Assembly (NCBI RefSeq): GCF_026672275.1
Contig: NZ_JANQCD010000015.1
Span: 52,107-116,106 of the forward strand
Length of the DNA stretch: 64,000 bases
Source of the DNA: Marinifilum sp. D737
GTDB lineage: Bacteria; Bacteroidota; Bacteroidia; Bacteroidales; Marinifilaceae
Reading direction: 5' to 3'
Below, piece by piece: positions 28,658 through 38,109 of the stretch (position 1 is the stretch's first letter; each line of letters opens with the position of its first letter). Position numbers and translations under genes: made by a program. The notes beneath the pieces are model-generated. The model was not told the DNA's origin. It searched no databases and saw only the letters and a program-made list of their open reading frames with translations.

Positions 28658-30166
28658 ATGAAACGAATATATATTCTCATCTCATTAATAATCATGGCGG
28701 GGGCTACATATGCTCAGACAGCCGATGATGCATTGCGTTACTCAAAACAGTATTTTAACGGAACAGCCAGATCTGCTGCAATGGGTGGAGCTTTTGGAGC
28801 TTTAGGTGGCGATTTTACTGGTATCGCTATTAATCCTGCAGGATTAGCGGTTTACAGAACTTCAGAATTCACTTTTTCATCAAATCTTAATTTCACTGAT
28901 ACCAAAAGCTTAAACCTACAGACTAAAACCAGTTTAAACGAAGATAATTATTCATTCGGAATTTCAAATATAGGTTATGTATCAACGAACAAAGCTCGAA
29001 TTGAGTCAAAAGAAGGTTGGAAAAGCTTTAACTTTGCAATTGGATACAACAAATTGAACACTTACAGAAAAAATGCAAGATCGAATGCACCCAAAGCTCC
29101 TACTTCGCTGTTAGATGTAATGGTAAACAATTCAAACGGTATACATCCCAATTCATTAAATCGGTTTCGAGAAAATTTGGCTTATGAAACTTATTTGATT
29201 GATACAATTAGTGGTAGTAACAATCAATATATTGCAATTACCGATGAAATTTTAAATCAAGTACAAACCATTGATGAAAAAGGCTATGCTGGTGAATTCC
29301 TTTTGGCTTTTGCGGCCAATTACAATCACAAATTATACATTGGGGGTTCATTAGGAATTCAATCCATTTATTATAAATCAACGAAAGTTTTTTCGGAAAG
29401 TATTTTACCTGATAGTGATTCTGATTTTAACGACTACACTTTTGAAGAATCATTTAAGTCATCGGGTGTAGGTGCTAATTTTAAACTAGGTGTGATATAC
29501 AAACCAGAACAATGGCTTCGCTTAGGGGCATCTGTTCACACGCCAACTTTTTATACTTTCGATGAAGAATACTATAGTGAAATTACTTCGAACTTTAATA
29601 CAGCTGACGAGAATGGTTATTCAAGCTATTACATAGGATCTCCTGAAGGTAATTACTCTTATAAATATCGAACTCCTTTAAAAGCTACCTTTAGTGCAGC
29701 ATTGGTTTTGAAGAAAAAATTAATTCTAAGTGCAGATTATGAGCTTATTGATTATTCAAAGGCAAAATTCTATGATGGAGATAATGGTGAAGATTTTAAC
29801 GGCACTCCAGATAATCCAGATACCAATGACATTATTAAAGCCAGCTACCAAAGTACAGGCAATTTACGAACTGGATTAGAGTTTCGGGCAACACCTAACT
29901 TTAGCCTTCGTGCCGGATACGCAAAAATGGGTAATTCTTTTAAAGTTTCGGGTGCCGATGATAGCTTTGATGTATTCTCAGGTGGTTTTGGATTCAGACA
30001 AAACAATTTCTTCATGGATTTTGCTTATAACTATGCTGATGTAGAAAACCAGTTTGTATACTACTCTTATTCCGATCCTAATCCTGATTTCTCATTCTCT
30101 TCAGATCAAATAAAAGAGAATAATAAAAAACATGAAGTAAAAGTTACTTTTGGATTTAAGTTTTAA
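28658..30166 (+). CDS. Outer-membrane transport protein, OmpP1/FadL-like
   Basis: A 502-aa protein with a signal peptide ending ATYAQ (residue 20) and the family start: SAAMGGAFGALGGDFTGIAINPAGLAVYR. This matches the N-terminal hatch region of FadL-like barrels in Bacteroidota. Repeated amphipathic strands follow, ending in KVTFGFKF with a terminal Phe, as expected for barrel insertion by BamA. It probably imports hydrophobic compounds, though no substrate can be inferred. A bidirectional terminator separates it from cysN. Confidence 0.85.
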   Translation: MKRIYILISLIIMAGATYAQTADDALRYSKQYFNGTARSAAMGGAFGALGGDFTGIAINPAGLAVYRTSEFTFSSNLNFTDTKSLNLQTKTSLNEDNYSFGISNIGYVSTNKARIESKEGWKSFNFAIGYNKLNTYRKNARSNAPKAPTSLLDVMVNNSNGIHPNSLNRFRENLAYETYLIDTISGSNNQYIAITDEILNQVQTIDEKGYAGEFLLAFAANYNHKLYIGGSLGIQSIYYKSTKVFSESILPDSDSDFNDYTFEESFKSSGVGANFKLGVIYKPEQWLRLGASVHTPTFYTFDEEYYSEITSNFNTADENGYSSYYIGSPEGNYSYKYRTPLKATFSAALVLKKKLILSADYELIDYSKAKFYDGDNGEDFNGTPDNPDTNDIIKASYQSTGNLRTGLEFRATPNFSLRAGYAKMGNSFKVSGADDSFDVFSGGFGFRQNNFFMDFAYNYADVENQFVYYSYSDPNPDFSFSSDQIKENNKKHEVKVTFGFKF

Positions 30167-30186
30167 TCCTAACACTACTACAAGAT

Positions 30187-30213
30187 AAAGGTGGCATAAA
30201 GCCACCTTTTTTT
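30187..30213. terminator. Bidirectional terminator between FadL-like gene and cysN
   Basis: AAAGGTGGC, ATAAA, GCCACCTTT with flanking T run between convergent genes. Confidence 0.8.
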
Positions 30214-30273
30214 ATGCATGAAAAAAGCTGATACCTATAAGATATCAGCTTCATATATTATCATTTCAAATGC

Positions 30274-31545
30274 TTACAAAATCATACCTGCAGCAACAGT
30301 TTCGTTGGTTCCTTCATCAATCATGATAAAACTACCAGTAATTCTGTTCTCTTTATATGAATCAACAAATAAAGGTTTAGCAGACTTGAAAGTAATACAA
30401 GCAATGTCATTTAATCCCACTTGTTTGTCATCAGTAACTTCTTCCAAAGTATTTACATTAACCTTGAATTTTACATCACGAACCATGCAACGAGCCTCAT
30501 TTGATGTATGTTTGATTGTGTATTTACCACGTGGCATCATAGCACGTTCATTCATCCAGCAAATCATTGCTTCAACTTCCTGCTCTACCTTTGGAGCATT
30601 CTCTGCAGAAACAATCATGTCACCTCTTGATACATCTATATCATCAGCTAAATTTAGTGTAACTGATTGTGGAGGAAATGCCATATCCAATTCTCCATCG
30701 AAAGTATCAATAGATTTTACAGTCGTTTCCAATCCTGAAGGCAATACTTTCACTTTATCACCTGGACGGAAAACCCCACTGGCAACACGACCTGCATAAC
30801 CTCTGTAGTCATGGTATTCATCAGACTGAGGACGAATTACATATTGTACAGGGAATCTGGCATCCTGATGGTTTCTGTCATCAACAATTTCGATTGTTTC
30901 CAAAAGGTTTAATAAAGTCGCCCCCTGGTACCAATCCATATTTTCTGAAGCATCCACAACATTATCACCAAATTTTGCAGAAATTGGTATGAAGCGAACA
31001 TCCTTAATATTTAATTTCTCAGCAACCTTTTTGTAGTCTTCCTTGATTTTGTTGTATGTCTCTTCAGAGTAATCAACCAAATCCATTTTATTGATACAAA
31101 CAATGATATGAGGAATTTGCAGAAGGTTAGCAATATATGAATGACGTAATGTTTGCTCGATCACTCCGTTTCTTGAGTCAACCAAAATTAAAGCAGCATT
31201 CGCAGTAGAAGCTCCTGTTACCATATTTCGGGTATACTGAATGTGACCTGGAGTATCAGCAATAATAAATTTACGTTTCGGAGTAGCAAAATATCTGTAA
31301 GCAACGTCAATGGTAATCCCTTGCTCGCGCTCTGCTCTTAAACCATCGGTTAACAAGGCCAAGTCAACTTCTTCGTCGCCTCTTTTTTGGCTACTGATTT
31401 CGATAGCTTCCATTTGATCTTCGAAAATGGCTTTACTATCGTATAATAATCTACCGATAAGAGTACTTTTACCATCATCAACACTACCTGCTGTAGTGAA
31501 TCGTAAAAGTTCCATATCTAAATATCCTGATGTTTTATCTGACAT
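30274..31545 (-). CDS. cysN: Sulfate adenylyltransferase subunit 1 (GTPase)
   Basis: GTPase subunit that drives ATP sulfurylase in sulfate assimilation. The 423-aa protein has G1 GSVDDGKST (residues 20-28), the switch region EREQGITIDVAYRYF, G3 DTPGH and G4 NKMD, followed by two elongation-factor-like beta barrels. There is no C-terminal APS kinase (CysC) fusion. It follows cysD by 63 bases on the same strand. With CysD it makes adenosine phosphosulfate. Confidence 0.95.
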   Translation of the reverse strand: MSDKTSGYLDMELLRFTTAGSVDDGKSTLIGRLLYDSKAIFEDQMEAIEISSQKRGDEEVDLALLTDGLRAEREQGITIDVAYRYFATPKRKFIIADTPGHIQYTRNMVTGASTANAALILVDSRNGVIEQTLRHSYIANLLQIPHIIVCINKMDLVDYSEETYNKIKEDYKKVAEKLNIKDVRFIPISAKFGDNVVDASENMDWYQGATLLNLLETIEIVDDRNHQDARFPVQYVIRPQSDEYHDYRGYAGRVASGVFRPGDKVKVLPSGLETTVKSIDTFDGELDMAFPPQSVTLNLADDIDVSRGDMIVSAENAPKVEQEVEAMICWMNERAMMPRGKYTIKHTSNEARCMVRDVKFKVNVNTLEEVTDDKQVGLNDIACITFKSAKPLFVDSYKENRITGSFIMIDEGTNETVAAGMIL

Positions 31546-31608
31546 ATCTATTTTTTTAGCTGTTAGCTTTTAGCTTTTAGCCATTAGCTTAAAACTCTAA
31601 TTTTCTTT

Positions 31609-32514
31609 TTAGAAATAACCTTCCTTCTTACGATCTTCCATTGCTGCTTCGGAACGCTTGTCATCATGACGGGTTCCACGCTCGGTAGTTCGAGATGCTG
31701 CTACTTCCTCAATAATATCTTCTAAACTATTCGCTTCCGATTCTACTGCACCAGTACATGTTGCATCACCAATGGTTCTAAAGCGAACAATTCTCTTCTC
31801 AACCGTTTCGGTATCTCGCATTGGAATAAAATCAGATACTGATAATAAGTTTCCATTACGTACGAATACATCACGTTCGTGAGAGAAGTAAATATTTGGT
31901 ATTTTAATATTTTCCAGATAGATATATTGCCATACATCCATTTCTGTCCAGTTTGAAATTGGGAATACTCTAAAGTGCTCTCCCATGTGCTTCTTACCAT
32001 TGAACAGATTCCATAATTCAGGACGTTGATTTTTTGGATCCCATTGTCCAAATTCATCACGATGTGAAAAGAAACGCTCTTTTGCTCTGGCTTTTTCTTC
32101 GTCGCGACGACCTCCACCCATAGCACAGTCTACTTGTAAATCTTCAATTCCGTCAAGCAGAGTCACAGTTTGCAATTTGTTTCTACTTGCATCAAATCCT
32201 GTTTCTTCAACTACTTTTCCTTGATCAATTGAATCCTGAACATAGCGAACAATTAGACGAGTTCCCGTTTCTTCCATCAATTCATCACGGAACTGAATCG
32301 TTTCTGGAAAGTTATGACCTGTATCGATATGCATTAAAGCAAATGGAACTTTTGCCGGAGCAAATGCTTTACGTGCCAAGTGAAACATTACGATGGAATC
32401 TTTTCCTCCTGAGAATAACATCACAGGATTTTCAAATTGAGCAGCAACCTCACGAATTACGAAAATAGATTCCGCCTCAAGTTCTCTTAAATGATTAATA
32501 TTGTATTCCTTCAT
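31609..32514 (-). CDS. cysD: Sulfate adenylyltransferase subunit 2
   Basis: PP-loop ATP pyrophosphatase that adenylates sulfate. The motif SGGKDS is at residues 35-40. DTGHNFPETIQFRDE, CAMGGGRRDEEKARAKER, FRVFPISNWTEMDVWQYI and RFRTIGDATCTGAVES are conserved in CysD; the C-terminal RSEAAMEDRKKEGYF is typical. First gene of the cysDN operon. The upstream 324 bases hold no gene. Confidence 0.96.
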   Translation of the reverse strand: MKEYNINHLRELEAESIFVIREVAAQFENPVMLFSGGKDSIVMFHLARKAFAPAKVPFALMHIDTGHNFPETIQFRDELMEETGTRLIVRYVQDSIDQGKVVEETGFDASRNKLQTVTLLDGIEDLQVDCAMGGGRRDEEKARAKERFFSHRDEFGQWDPKNQRPELWNLFNGKKHMGEHFRVFPISNWTEMDVWQYIYLENIKIPNIYFSHERDVFVRNGNLLSVSDFIPMRDTETVEKRIVRFRTIGDATCTGAVESEANSLEDIIEEVAASRTTERGTRHDDKRSEAAMEDRKKEGYF

Positions 32515-32838
32515 TCGAAAATAATTTATTTACTTCTCTTCTTACCCAATGGGGTGTGTTCTAAGTCCGTTCAAGTCTCCCTTCACATATTCTCAAGTGT
32601 ATTTCTACACTTCAAAAAATCTCTACATCAATAATTTCATTAGCAACGGCTTCAATCTATTATTGGGCTATCAAAACAGTTATTTCCTATATGCTTTACC
32701 AAGCTTCAGAAAATTAAAGGCAAATGTACATATTATCACTAGATTTTAAAAATCTAATCAATCTATATAATTCACCATCTAAGCAAAAAAAAATCCGAGC
32801 TTTACAACCCGGATTTTAAAACAATTATAATATTCTTG
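32515..32838. other. 324-base intergenic region, cysD to fabI
   Basis: No supported gene; a 66-codon plus-strand frame here lacks coding character. It holds the fabI terminator at its right end and the cysD promoter region at its left. No riboswitch is recognised. Confidence 0.5.
32790..32817 (-). terminator. fabI terminator
   Basis: AAAATCCG and CGGATTTT pair around a short loop, followed on the minus strand by a T run. Confidence 0.8.
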
Positions 32839-33678
32839 TTACTCACAATCATCACAAGTTTTAAAACTCTTGTTGTATTGGCTCATCGCTCTATAACTCA
32901 TACCCATACTAGAAAACCCTCCATCGTGGAACAAATTCTGCATGGTTACTTTCTTCGTTAAATCAGAGAACAAAGTAATACAGAAGTTAGCACACTCTTG
33001 AGCATCTGCATTACCCAGAGGAGACATTCTTTCAGAGAAATCAATCAGAGAATCAAATCCTTTTACACCACTACCTGCTGTTGTAACAGTTGGCGACTGA
33101 GAAATGGTGTTCACACGAACGCGTTTCTCGCGACCATAAATGTAACCGAAACTACGAGCGATAGATTCTAGCATTGCTTTTGCATCTGCCATATCGTTGT
33201 ACTCATACATGGTTCTTTGAGCTGCTGCGTACGAAAGCGCAACTACTGATCCCCATTCGTTAATGGCATCCAACTTTTTAGCCGATTGCAATACTTTATG
33301 GAATGATGTTGCTGAAACATCTAAAGTTTTCTTAAGATATTCATAATTTAAGTCATCGTAAGAGTGTCCCTTACGAACATTTGGAGACATACCGATAGAG
33401 TGTAAAACGAAATCGACTCTTCCACCCAACACTTCCATTGATTTGGTAAATAATTCATCCAAATCTTTAGGGTTGGTTGCATCGGCAGGAATTACCTCTG
33501 CATTGCATTTTTTAGCCAATTCATCAATGGTTCCCATACGAATTGATACAGGTGTGTTGGTCAAGACGATTTCTGCACCTTCTTCTACAGCCAATTCTGC
33601 AACTTTCCAGGCAATCGACATTTCATTCAATGCCCCGAAAATAATCCCCTTTTTTCCTTTTAATAAATTATACGACAT
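32839..33678 (-). CDS. fabI: Enoyl-[acyl-carrier-protein] reductase (NADH)
   Basis: Last reduction of the fatty-acid elongation cycle. The 279-aa short-chain dehydrogenase has the FabI-type N-terminus (GKKGIIFGALNEMSIAWKVA), HSIGMSPN, and ALSYAAAQRTMYEYNDMADAKAML with Tyr and Lys of the catalytic pair. VNTISQSPTVTTAGSGV follows. The C-terminus ends FKTCDDCE. Target of triclosan-like inhibitors in other bacteria. A weak TATCTTTA box lies upstream on the minus strand (33707-33714). Confidence 0.95.
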   Translation of the reverse strand: MSYNLLKGKKGIIFGALNEMSIAWKVAELAVEEGAEIVLTNTPVSIRMGTIDELAKKCNAEVIPADATNPKDLDELFTKSMEVLGGRVDFVLHSIGMSPNVRKGHSYDDLNYEYLKKTLDVSATSFHKVLQSAKKLDAINEWGSVVALSYAAAQRTMYEYNDMADAKAMLESIARSFGYIYGREKRVRVNTISQSPTVTTAGSGVKGFDSLIDFSERMSPLGNADAQECANFCITLFSDLTKKVTMQNLFHDGGFSSMGMSYRAMSQYNKSFKTCDDCE

Positions 33679-33796
33679 AACTTGAAATTTTCAATTTTTC
33701 AGGCTGTAAAGATAACCATTAATTCTTATAATGATTCTAAACAAGCCTATTAATTAAGACTGAATAAATTCTTTAATTGAAATTTCAAGCAACCAT

Positions 33797-35452
33797 CTAG
33801 CTACCTAACAACACTTTAGCATTTTCCAAAGCGGCATTCGTTAGATCTGTTCCACTTAGCATCTTGGCAAGTTCTTCGATACGCTTTTGCTTATCCAGAA
33901 GTACGATATTTGAATAGGTTTCATGCTCATCGTCGGCTTTATAAACCTTGTAATGATATTTTCCTTTTCCAGCTATTTGAGGCAGGTGTGTGATGCTTAT
34001 TACCTGAATATTTTCAGCCATTTGATTCATCATAGCTCCCATTTTATCGGCTATTTCACCCGATACACCCGTATCAATTTCGTCGAAAACAATAGAAGGC
34101 AAAGCAGTTGAAGATGATATTAAATACTTAATACTCAGCATCAGTCGAGACAACTCTCCCCCTGAAGCAACACGCTGTACTTCCTCTAAACTACCATTCT
34201 TATTGGCACTAAATAAAAAGGTCACTTTATCGGTTCCTAATTGCTGAAATTCTTCGCTATTGATGATTTGTACTTTAAAATTAGCATTAGGAATTCCAAG
34301 TAATACAAGTTGATTTACAATTGTTTTTTCTATTTTGGGGATCGCCTTCTTTCTACTATTCGAAAGATTATCAGCAGCTTTCTGCAATTTTATCTTTTGC
34401 CCTGCCAATTGTTCCTTCAAATCTTCAATTAATTCATCACTCGACTCAATTTTCCCAACCTTCTCTTCAAGATCTTCACGAATTTGTATCAATTCGTCAA
34501 CAGAATCAACACGATGCTTTTGTTGTAAAGAGTATATTGTATCCAAACGTTGATTCAAAAAGTCGATTCTTCCATTATCGAATTCCACCAATTCATTACT
34601 TCTGTCTAACTCCTGAGACAGATCTTGCAACTCTATTAGCGAACTATCCAAACGTTCAAAATAAGAATCTGCATCAGCAAATACTCCTTGAATTTTAGCA
34701 ATTGCACTTCTGGCTTCTTTTATTTGAGAAATTACAGATGATTCGCCTTCCGACAAAAATCCATATGCCTGATACAGTCCTGATTTAATTTCCTCGGCAT
34801 GATTTAGAGTTTCTAACTCCTCCTCCTTCTCTTTCTGTTCCCCTTCAACCAGATTGGCTTCGTTAAGCTGCTCCAATTGAAACTGGAAATAATCCAAATC
34901 AGCCTTTTCCTTGGCAGCAATTTCTTCCTGATTTTTTAACTCTTTTCTTAAATCTTGATATTTCTTGAAGGATAGTTGATATTTTGCAAGTAAAGCTGCA
35001 TTCCGGGCATAAGTATCAACAATACCAACTTGATATTCAAAACTTCCTAAAACAAGATTTTGGTTTTGGCTATGTATATCCACCAAACATACACCAAGCT
35101 CTTTTAATGTTTTTAAGTTTACAGGAGTATCATTTACGAAAGCACGCGTTTTTCCACTAGGCAAAATTTCACGACGAATAATGGCCTCCTTTTCGTAGTC
35201 CAATTCATTCTTTTCGAAAAACTCCTGCAAATTATACTTTTCAATTGAGAATGAACATTCAATAATACACTTCTTCTCTTTATCCTTCAGCACACTTCCT
35301 TCTGATCTCTGACCCAAAACCAAAGATAAAGCTCCTAGCAAAATGGATTTACCAGATCCGGTTTCTCCTGTTATTACAGAAAATCCATCCGAAAAATCGA
35401 TTTCCAACTGATTAATTAAAGCAAAATTCTGTATAGATATTGATTGAAGCAT
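33797..35452 (-). CDS. recN: DNA repair protein RecN
   Basis: SMC-like ATPase acting on double-strand breaks. The Walker A motif GETGSGKS is at residues 29-36, a coiled-coil region spans about 150-370, the ABC signature is ASGGELSRLMLS and the Walker B is SIVFDEIDTGVSGE. Length 551 aa fits RecN. It is the last gene of a leftward cluster bamD-rpoZ-coaBC-porD-recN, an order often seen in Bacteroidota. Confidence 0.96.
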   Translation of the reverse strand: MLQSISIQNFALINQLEIDFSDGFSVITGETGSGKSILLGALSLVLGQRSEGSVLKDKEKKCIIECSFSIEKYNLQEFFEKNELDYEKEAIIRREILPSGKTRAFVNDTPVNLKTLKELGVCLVDIHSQNQNLVLGSFEYQVGIVDTYARNAALLAKYQLSFKKYQDLRKELKNQEEIAAKEKADLDYFQFQLEQLNEANLVEGEQKEKEEELETLNHAEEIKSGLYQAYGFLSEGESSVISQIKEARSAIAKIQGVFADADSYFERLDSSLIELQDLSQELDRSNELVEFDNGRIDFLNQRLDTIYSLQQKHRVDSVDELIQIREDLEEKVGKIESSDELIEDLKEQLAGQKIKLQKAADNLSNSRKKAIPKIEKTIVNQLVLLGIPNANFKVQIINSEEFQQLGTDKVTFLFSANKNGSLEEVQRVASGGELSRLMLSIKYLISSSTALPSIVFDEIDTGVSGEIADKMGAMMNQMAENIQVISITHLPQIAGKGKYHYKVYKADDEHETYSNIVLLDKQKRIEELAKMLSGTDLTNAALENAKVLLGS

Positions 35453-35521
35453 AATCTCAAACTAAAATTATTATTTGCAACAAAAATAAGGATTAGAGAA
35501 AAACCAAGTCAAAATCCTCGC

Positions 35522-36421
35522 CTATTTTTGTCCTATAATTTTTTTGTACTTTTTGATATTTGCCGGATCTATTTCACTAAGAATATTATAGACCCTTTTT
35601 TTCTCATCTGTAAATGATTCACTAAAGATATTAACCAATTCGTCAGCCTTAGCATCGAAAAATATGGTAAGAATAAAGGCTCCTGGCTTTGCCCGATAGG
35701 CTTTTTGCATCAATCGTAAACTTTCGGCAATTTCAGCTCTTGCTTCCGTCAAGTGATCTGCCATTCGATCTAATCCCAACCTGTGATATCGATACAAACA
35801 TTCACGAACCGGACTATATGCATTGTTAAGAATATTTTCGATTAACCAATACCTATTATCTCGACTTTCATATGCTTTCCAACCCGTAGTATTTGAATTC
35901 TGCATTTTACTCACGATTGTTTCAGCTTTAGCATAATAAGGCGCTCCACCATCCATCGCAAAAGTATCATAATCCAAACCTAATATAAGGTAAGCATAAT
36001 AAGCCAAAAGCCCAGTTAATTCCGATGGAGTAACTGTTTCGTTAAAATCTAAAGATTGATACTCAACATATTTAAACTGAACATCATCATCTTTAAAGTT
36101 TAGCATCACTGTATTATAAGAGGAGTTATAAACTGGTCTGCTTGCCTGAACTTGTAGACTTCCACGAAATTCATCTGCCGAAATTTGTTCCGTCAGATTA
36201 AACATGAAAGTACATTCAATTCTCTCATCGTAGCTGTACACATGGTTTGTCCATTTGCGAGCATTCATAAACTCGTTAATGGCAGTTTGCATGGTTCTAA
36301 ATACTTGCTTATTGGTACCTTGAATTTTTTGACTAACCACTTGAACATTGCATCTGAATTCTTGCGAAAACAAAGGAATTGAAAACAATGTTATAAATAA
36401 TACTAGAAAGAATTTACGCAT
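35522..36421 (-). CDS. porD: Type IX secretion system-associated protein PorD (DUF4835)
   Basis: A 299-aa exported protein with a signal peptide ending PLFSQ. It opens with EFRCNVQVVSQKIQGTNKQVFRTMQ and includes NEFMNARKWT, RPVYNSSYNTVMLNFKD, and GLLAYYAYLILGLDYDTF, all typical of DUF4835. The family is named PorD in some annotations because it is linked to the T9SS. It acts in the periplasm, with its molecular role unknown. It lies 58 bases downstream of the coaBC locus on the same strand. Confidence 0.87.
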   Translation of the reverse strand: MRKFFLVLFITLFSIPLFSQEFRCNVQVVSQKIQGTNKQVFRTMQTAINEFMNARKWTNHVYSYDERIECTFMFNLTEQISADEFRGSLQVQASRPVYNSSYNTVMLNFKDDDVQFKYVEYQSLDFNETVTPSELTGLLAYYAYLILGLDYDTFAMDGGAPYYAKAETIVSKMQNSNTTGWKAYESRDNRYWLIENILNNAYSPVRECLYRYHRLGLDRMADHLTEARAEIAESLRLMQKAYRAKPGAFILTIFFDAKADELVNIFSESFTDEKKRVYNILSEIDPANIKKYKKIIGQK

Positions 36422-36479
36422 AATAATAAATCAAAAGTTCACAGCTAAAGTTAAAAATTATAACGAAACAGATGCCAAC

Positions 36480-37139
36480 TTATTTCTCATAAAACTGAAT
36501 TAATTCTTCTACGATATCTTTCGCAACTTCTATCTTAGGTTTCAATTCAAATTTTTTAGCTGAACCTTCATTATCGATAATCGAGATTTTATTGGTATCA
36601 TGCTGAAAGCCTGCTCCCGAATCGTTCAAAGAATTAAGCACAATAAAATCCAGATTTTTCTTCTCTAGTTTTAATTTTGCGTTAAATTCCTCATCATTGG
36701 TTTCAAGTGCAAAACCAACAAGAAATTGATTTTTAGCTTTGATTTTTCCTAAAGATGCTGCAATATCTTTGGTAGGTGTTAATTCGATAGAGTAATTCTC
36801 TTTTCCACGCTTTACTTTTCTATCTTCGGGATTTAAAGGAGTAAAATCGGCTACTGCTGCCGTCATAATCCCACCATTACAGTTAGGGTAATTATCGATA
36901 GATGCCTGATACATCTCTTGCGCAGTTACAACATCAATTCTATTGATATTTGGATGCTTTGTTTTTAAAGCTGTTGGCCCACTCACCAAAACGACATTTG
37001 CACCATTTTCAGCTAATTCTTCAGCAATGGCAAATCCCATTTTTCCTGATGAAAAATTGCCAATAAATCTAACTGGATCAATTTTTTCGTAAGTAGGCCC
37101 TGTAGTGATTAATATCTTTTTATCACTTAACTTTTTTTT
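36480..37139 (-). CDS. coaBC: CoaB half of coaBC (phosphopantothenate-cysteine ligase), out of frame with CoaC
   Basis: Second half of the bifunctional coenzyme A biosynthesis protein. The frame opens after a stop at 37140-37142 and starts KLSDKKILITTGPTYEKID, then RFIGNFSSGKMGFAIAEEL (nucleotide-binding). ENGANVVLVSGPT and AAVADFTP follow, ending EELIQFYEK. No ATG exists before Met at 37040, which lies inside the domain, so independent initiation would lose the N-terminal strand. The frame joins CoaC if the ribosome slips back one base on the A run at 37132-37141, or if one A is missing from the assembly. Confidence 0.88.
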   Translation of the reverse strand, partial: KKKLSDKKILITTGPTYEKIDPVRFIGNFSSGKMGFAIAEELAENGANVVLVSGPTALKTKHPNINRIDVVTAQEMYQASIDNYPNCNGGIMTAAVADFTPLNPEDRKVKRGKENYSIELTPTKDIAASLGKIKAKNQFLVGFALETNDEEFNAKLKLEKKNLDFIVLNSLNDSGAGFQHDTNKISIIDNEGSAKKFELKPKIEVAKDIVEELIQFYEK

Positions 37140-37684
37140 TTATCCTCAAAGAATTGGCTTAATTTCTGAGCAATAATCTCCGGCTCTTCCATTCTTCCTT
37201 TTCCGTACAATCCACTTGCCAATTCGCCACTCGATGGTTCTATAAATGTATCGCCATATGATCTAAGTATATCCATATTGCGAAGTGTTGCAGGATGTTT
37301 AAACATATCCAAATCCATCGCTGGAGCATGTACAACGGGACATTTTGCCGACAAGTAAGTTGTAAGAAGTAAGTTATCACAAATACCGTGTGCCATTTTG
37401 GCCATAGTATTTGCAGTAGTTGGTGCAATAATCATTACATCTGCCCAAATTCCCAGATCAACATGACTATTCCAAGAACCATCATCATGCTTAAAAAAAT
37501 CAGACAATACTGTATTCTTAGATAAAGTAGCCATAGTTACCGGTGAGATGAACTCCTTCGCATATGGAGTCATGATAACCTTAACATTAGCACCTTCTTT
37601 TACTAGCAAACGAACCAAAGAGGCTGCTTTATATGCTGCAATACTAGCAGTAATACCTAAAATTATATTCTTATCCTTTAACAT
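37127..37684 (-). CDS. coaBC: CoaC half of coaBC (phosphopantothenoylcysteine decarboxylase), ending at a frame change
   Basis: FMN-dependent decarboxylase that makes 4'-phosphopantetheine. The 185-aa frame has ILGITASIAAYKAASLVRLL (flavin binding), SHVDLGIWADVMIIAPTTANTMAKMAHGICDNLL and HAPAMDLDMFKHPA, with PSSGELASGLYGKGRM near the end. Translation runs into ten A (37132-37141) and stops at Ser-TAA. The CoaB domain continues in the -1 frame. In nearly all bacteria these are one essential protein of about 400 aa, so a full-length product is expected. Confidence 0.92.
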   Translation of the reverse strand: MLKDKNIILGITASIAAYKAASLVRLLVKEGANVKVIMTPYAKEFISPVTMATLSKNTVLSDFFKHDDGSWNSHVDLGIWADVMIIAPTTANTMAKMAHGICDNLLLTTYLSAKCPVVHAPAMDLDMFKHPATLRNMDILRSYGDTFIEPSSGELASGLYGKGRMEEPEIIAQKLSQFFEDKKKS

Positions 37685-37750
37685 AAACTTTTTCTAAAAA
37701 ATAAAAAGTTCCCTTTTGAATAAAAAGGGAACTTGACCATTATTTACTAA

Positions 37751-38086
37751 TTAGTCTTCTGATTTTTGTTCTTTAGAAGGATTTCTATAATAGATTTCTC
37801 CATTAATGAATTCCTCAACCGCAATCAATGTAGGTTTTGGTAATCTCTCATAGTATTTTGAGATTTCAATTTGTTCACGGTTTTCAAACACCTCTTCCAA
37901 GTTATCTGTATAAGAAGCAAATTCTTGCAATTTCTTATTCAGCTCACTTTTCAGCTCAACAGCAATCTGGTTTGATCTTTTCGCCATGATCATTACAGAT
38001 TCATAAACATTACCCACTTCTTTGCTCAATTCGTTCATGTTGCGAGTAACTGTAGAACTTGCTGCATTTGTTTTTTTATAATCCAT
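37751..38086 (-). CDS. rpoZ: RNA polymerase omega subunit (Bacteroidota type)
   Basis: A 111-aa protein: SSTVTRNMNELSKEVGNVYESVMIMAKRSNQIA is the omega core, where the MAKRANQI-like helix contacts beta-prime. The Bacteroidota version has a longer C-terminal acidic tail (PKPTLIAVEEFINGEIYYRNPS). It lies 24 bases after bamD and upstream of coaBC. Proteobacterial omega is shorter, and the linkage to coaBC is shared with other bacteria. Confidence 0.88.
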   Translation of the reverse strand: MDYKKTNAASSTVTRNMNELSKEVGNVYESVMIMAKRSNQIAVELKSELNKKLQEFASYTDNLEEVFENREQIEISKYYERLPKPTLIAVEEFINGEIYYRNPSKEQKSED

Positions 38087-38109
38087 ACTGTGTAAGAATT
38101 AGATCTATT

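Noticed and set aside
30218..30799. 193-codon plus-strand ORF
   Set aside because: It is antisense to cysN, and its translation has no motif; cysN is clearly the real gene.
32549..32749. 66-codon plus-strand ORF between cysD and fabI
   Set aside because: Hydrophobic low-information translation, no neighbour on that strand, and the region is better explained as promoter and terminator space.
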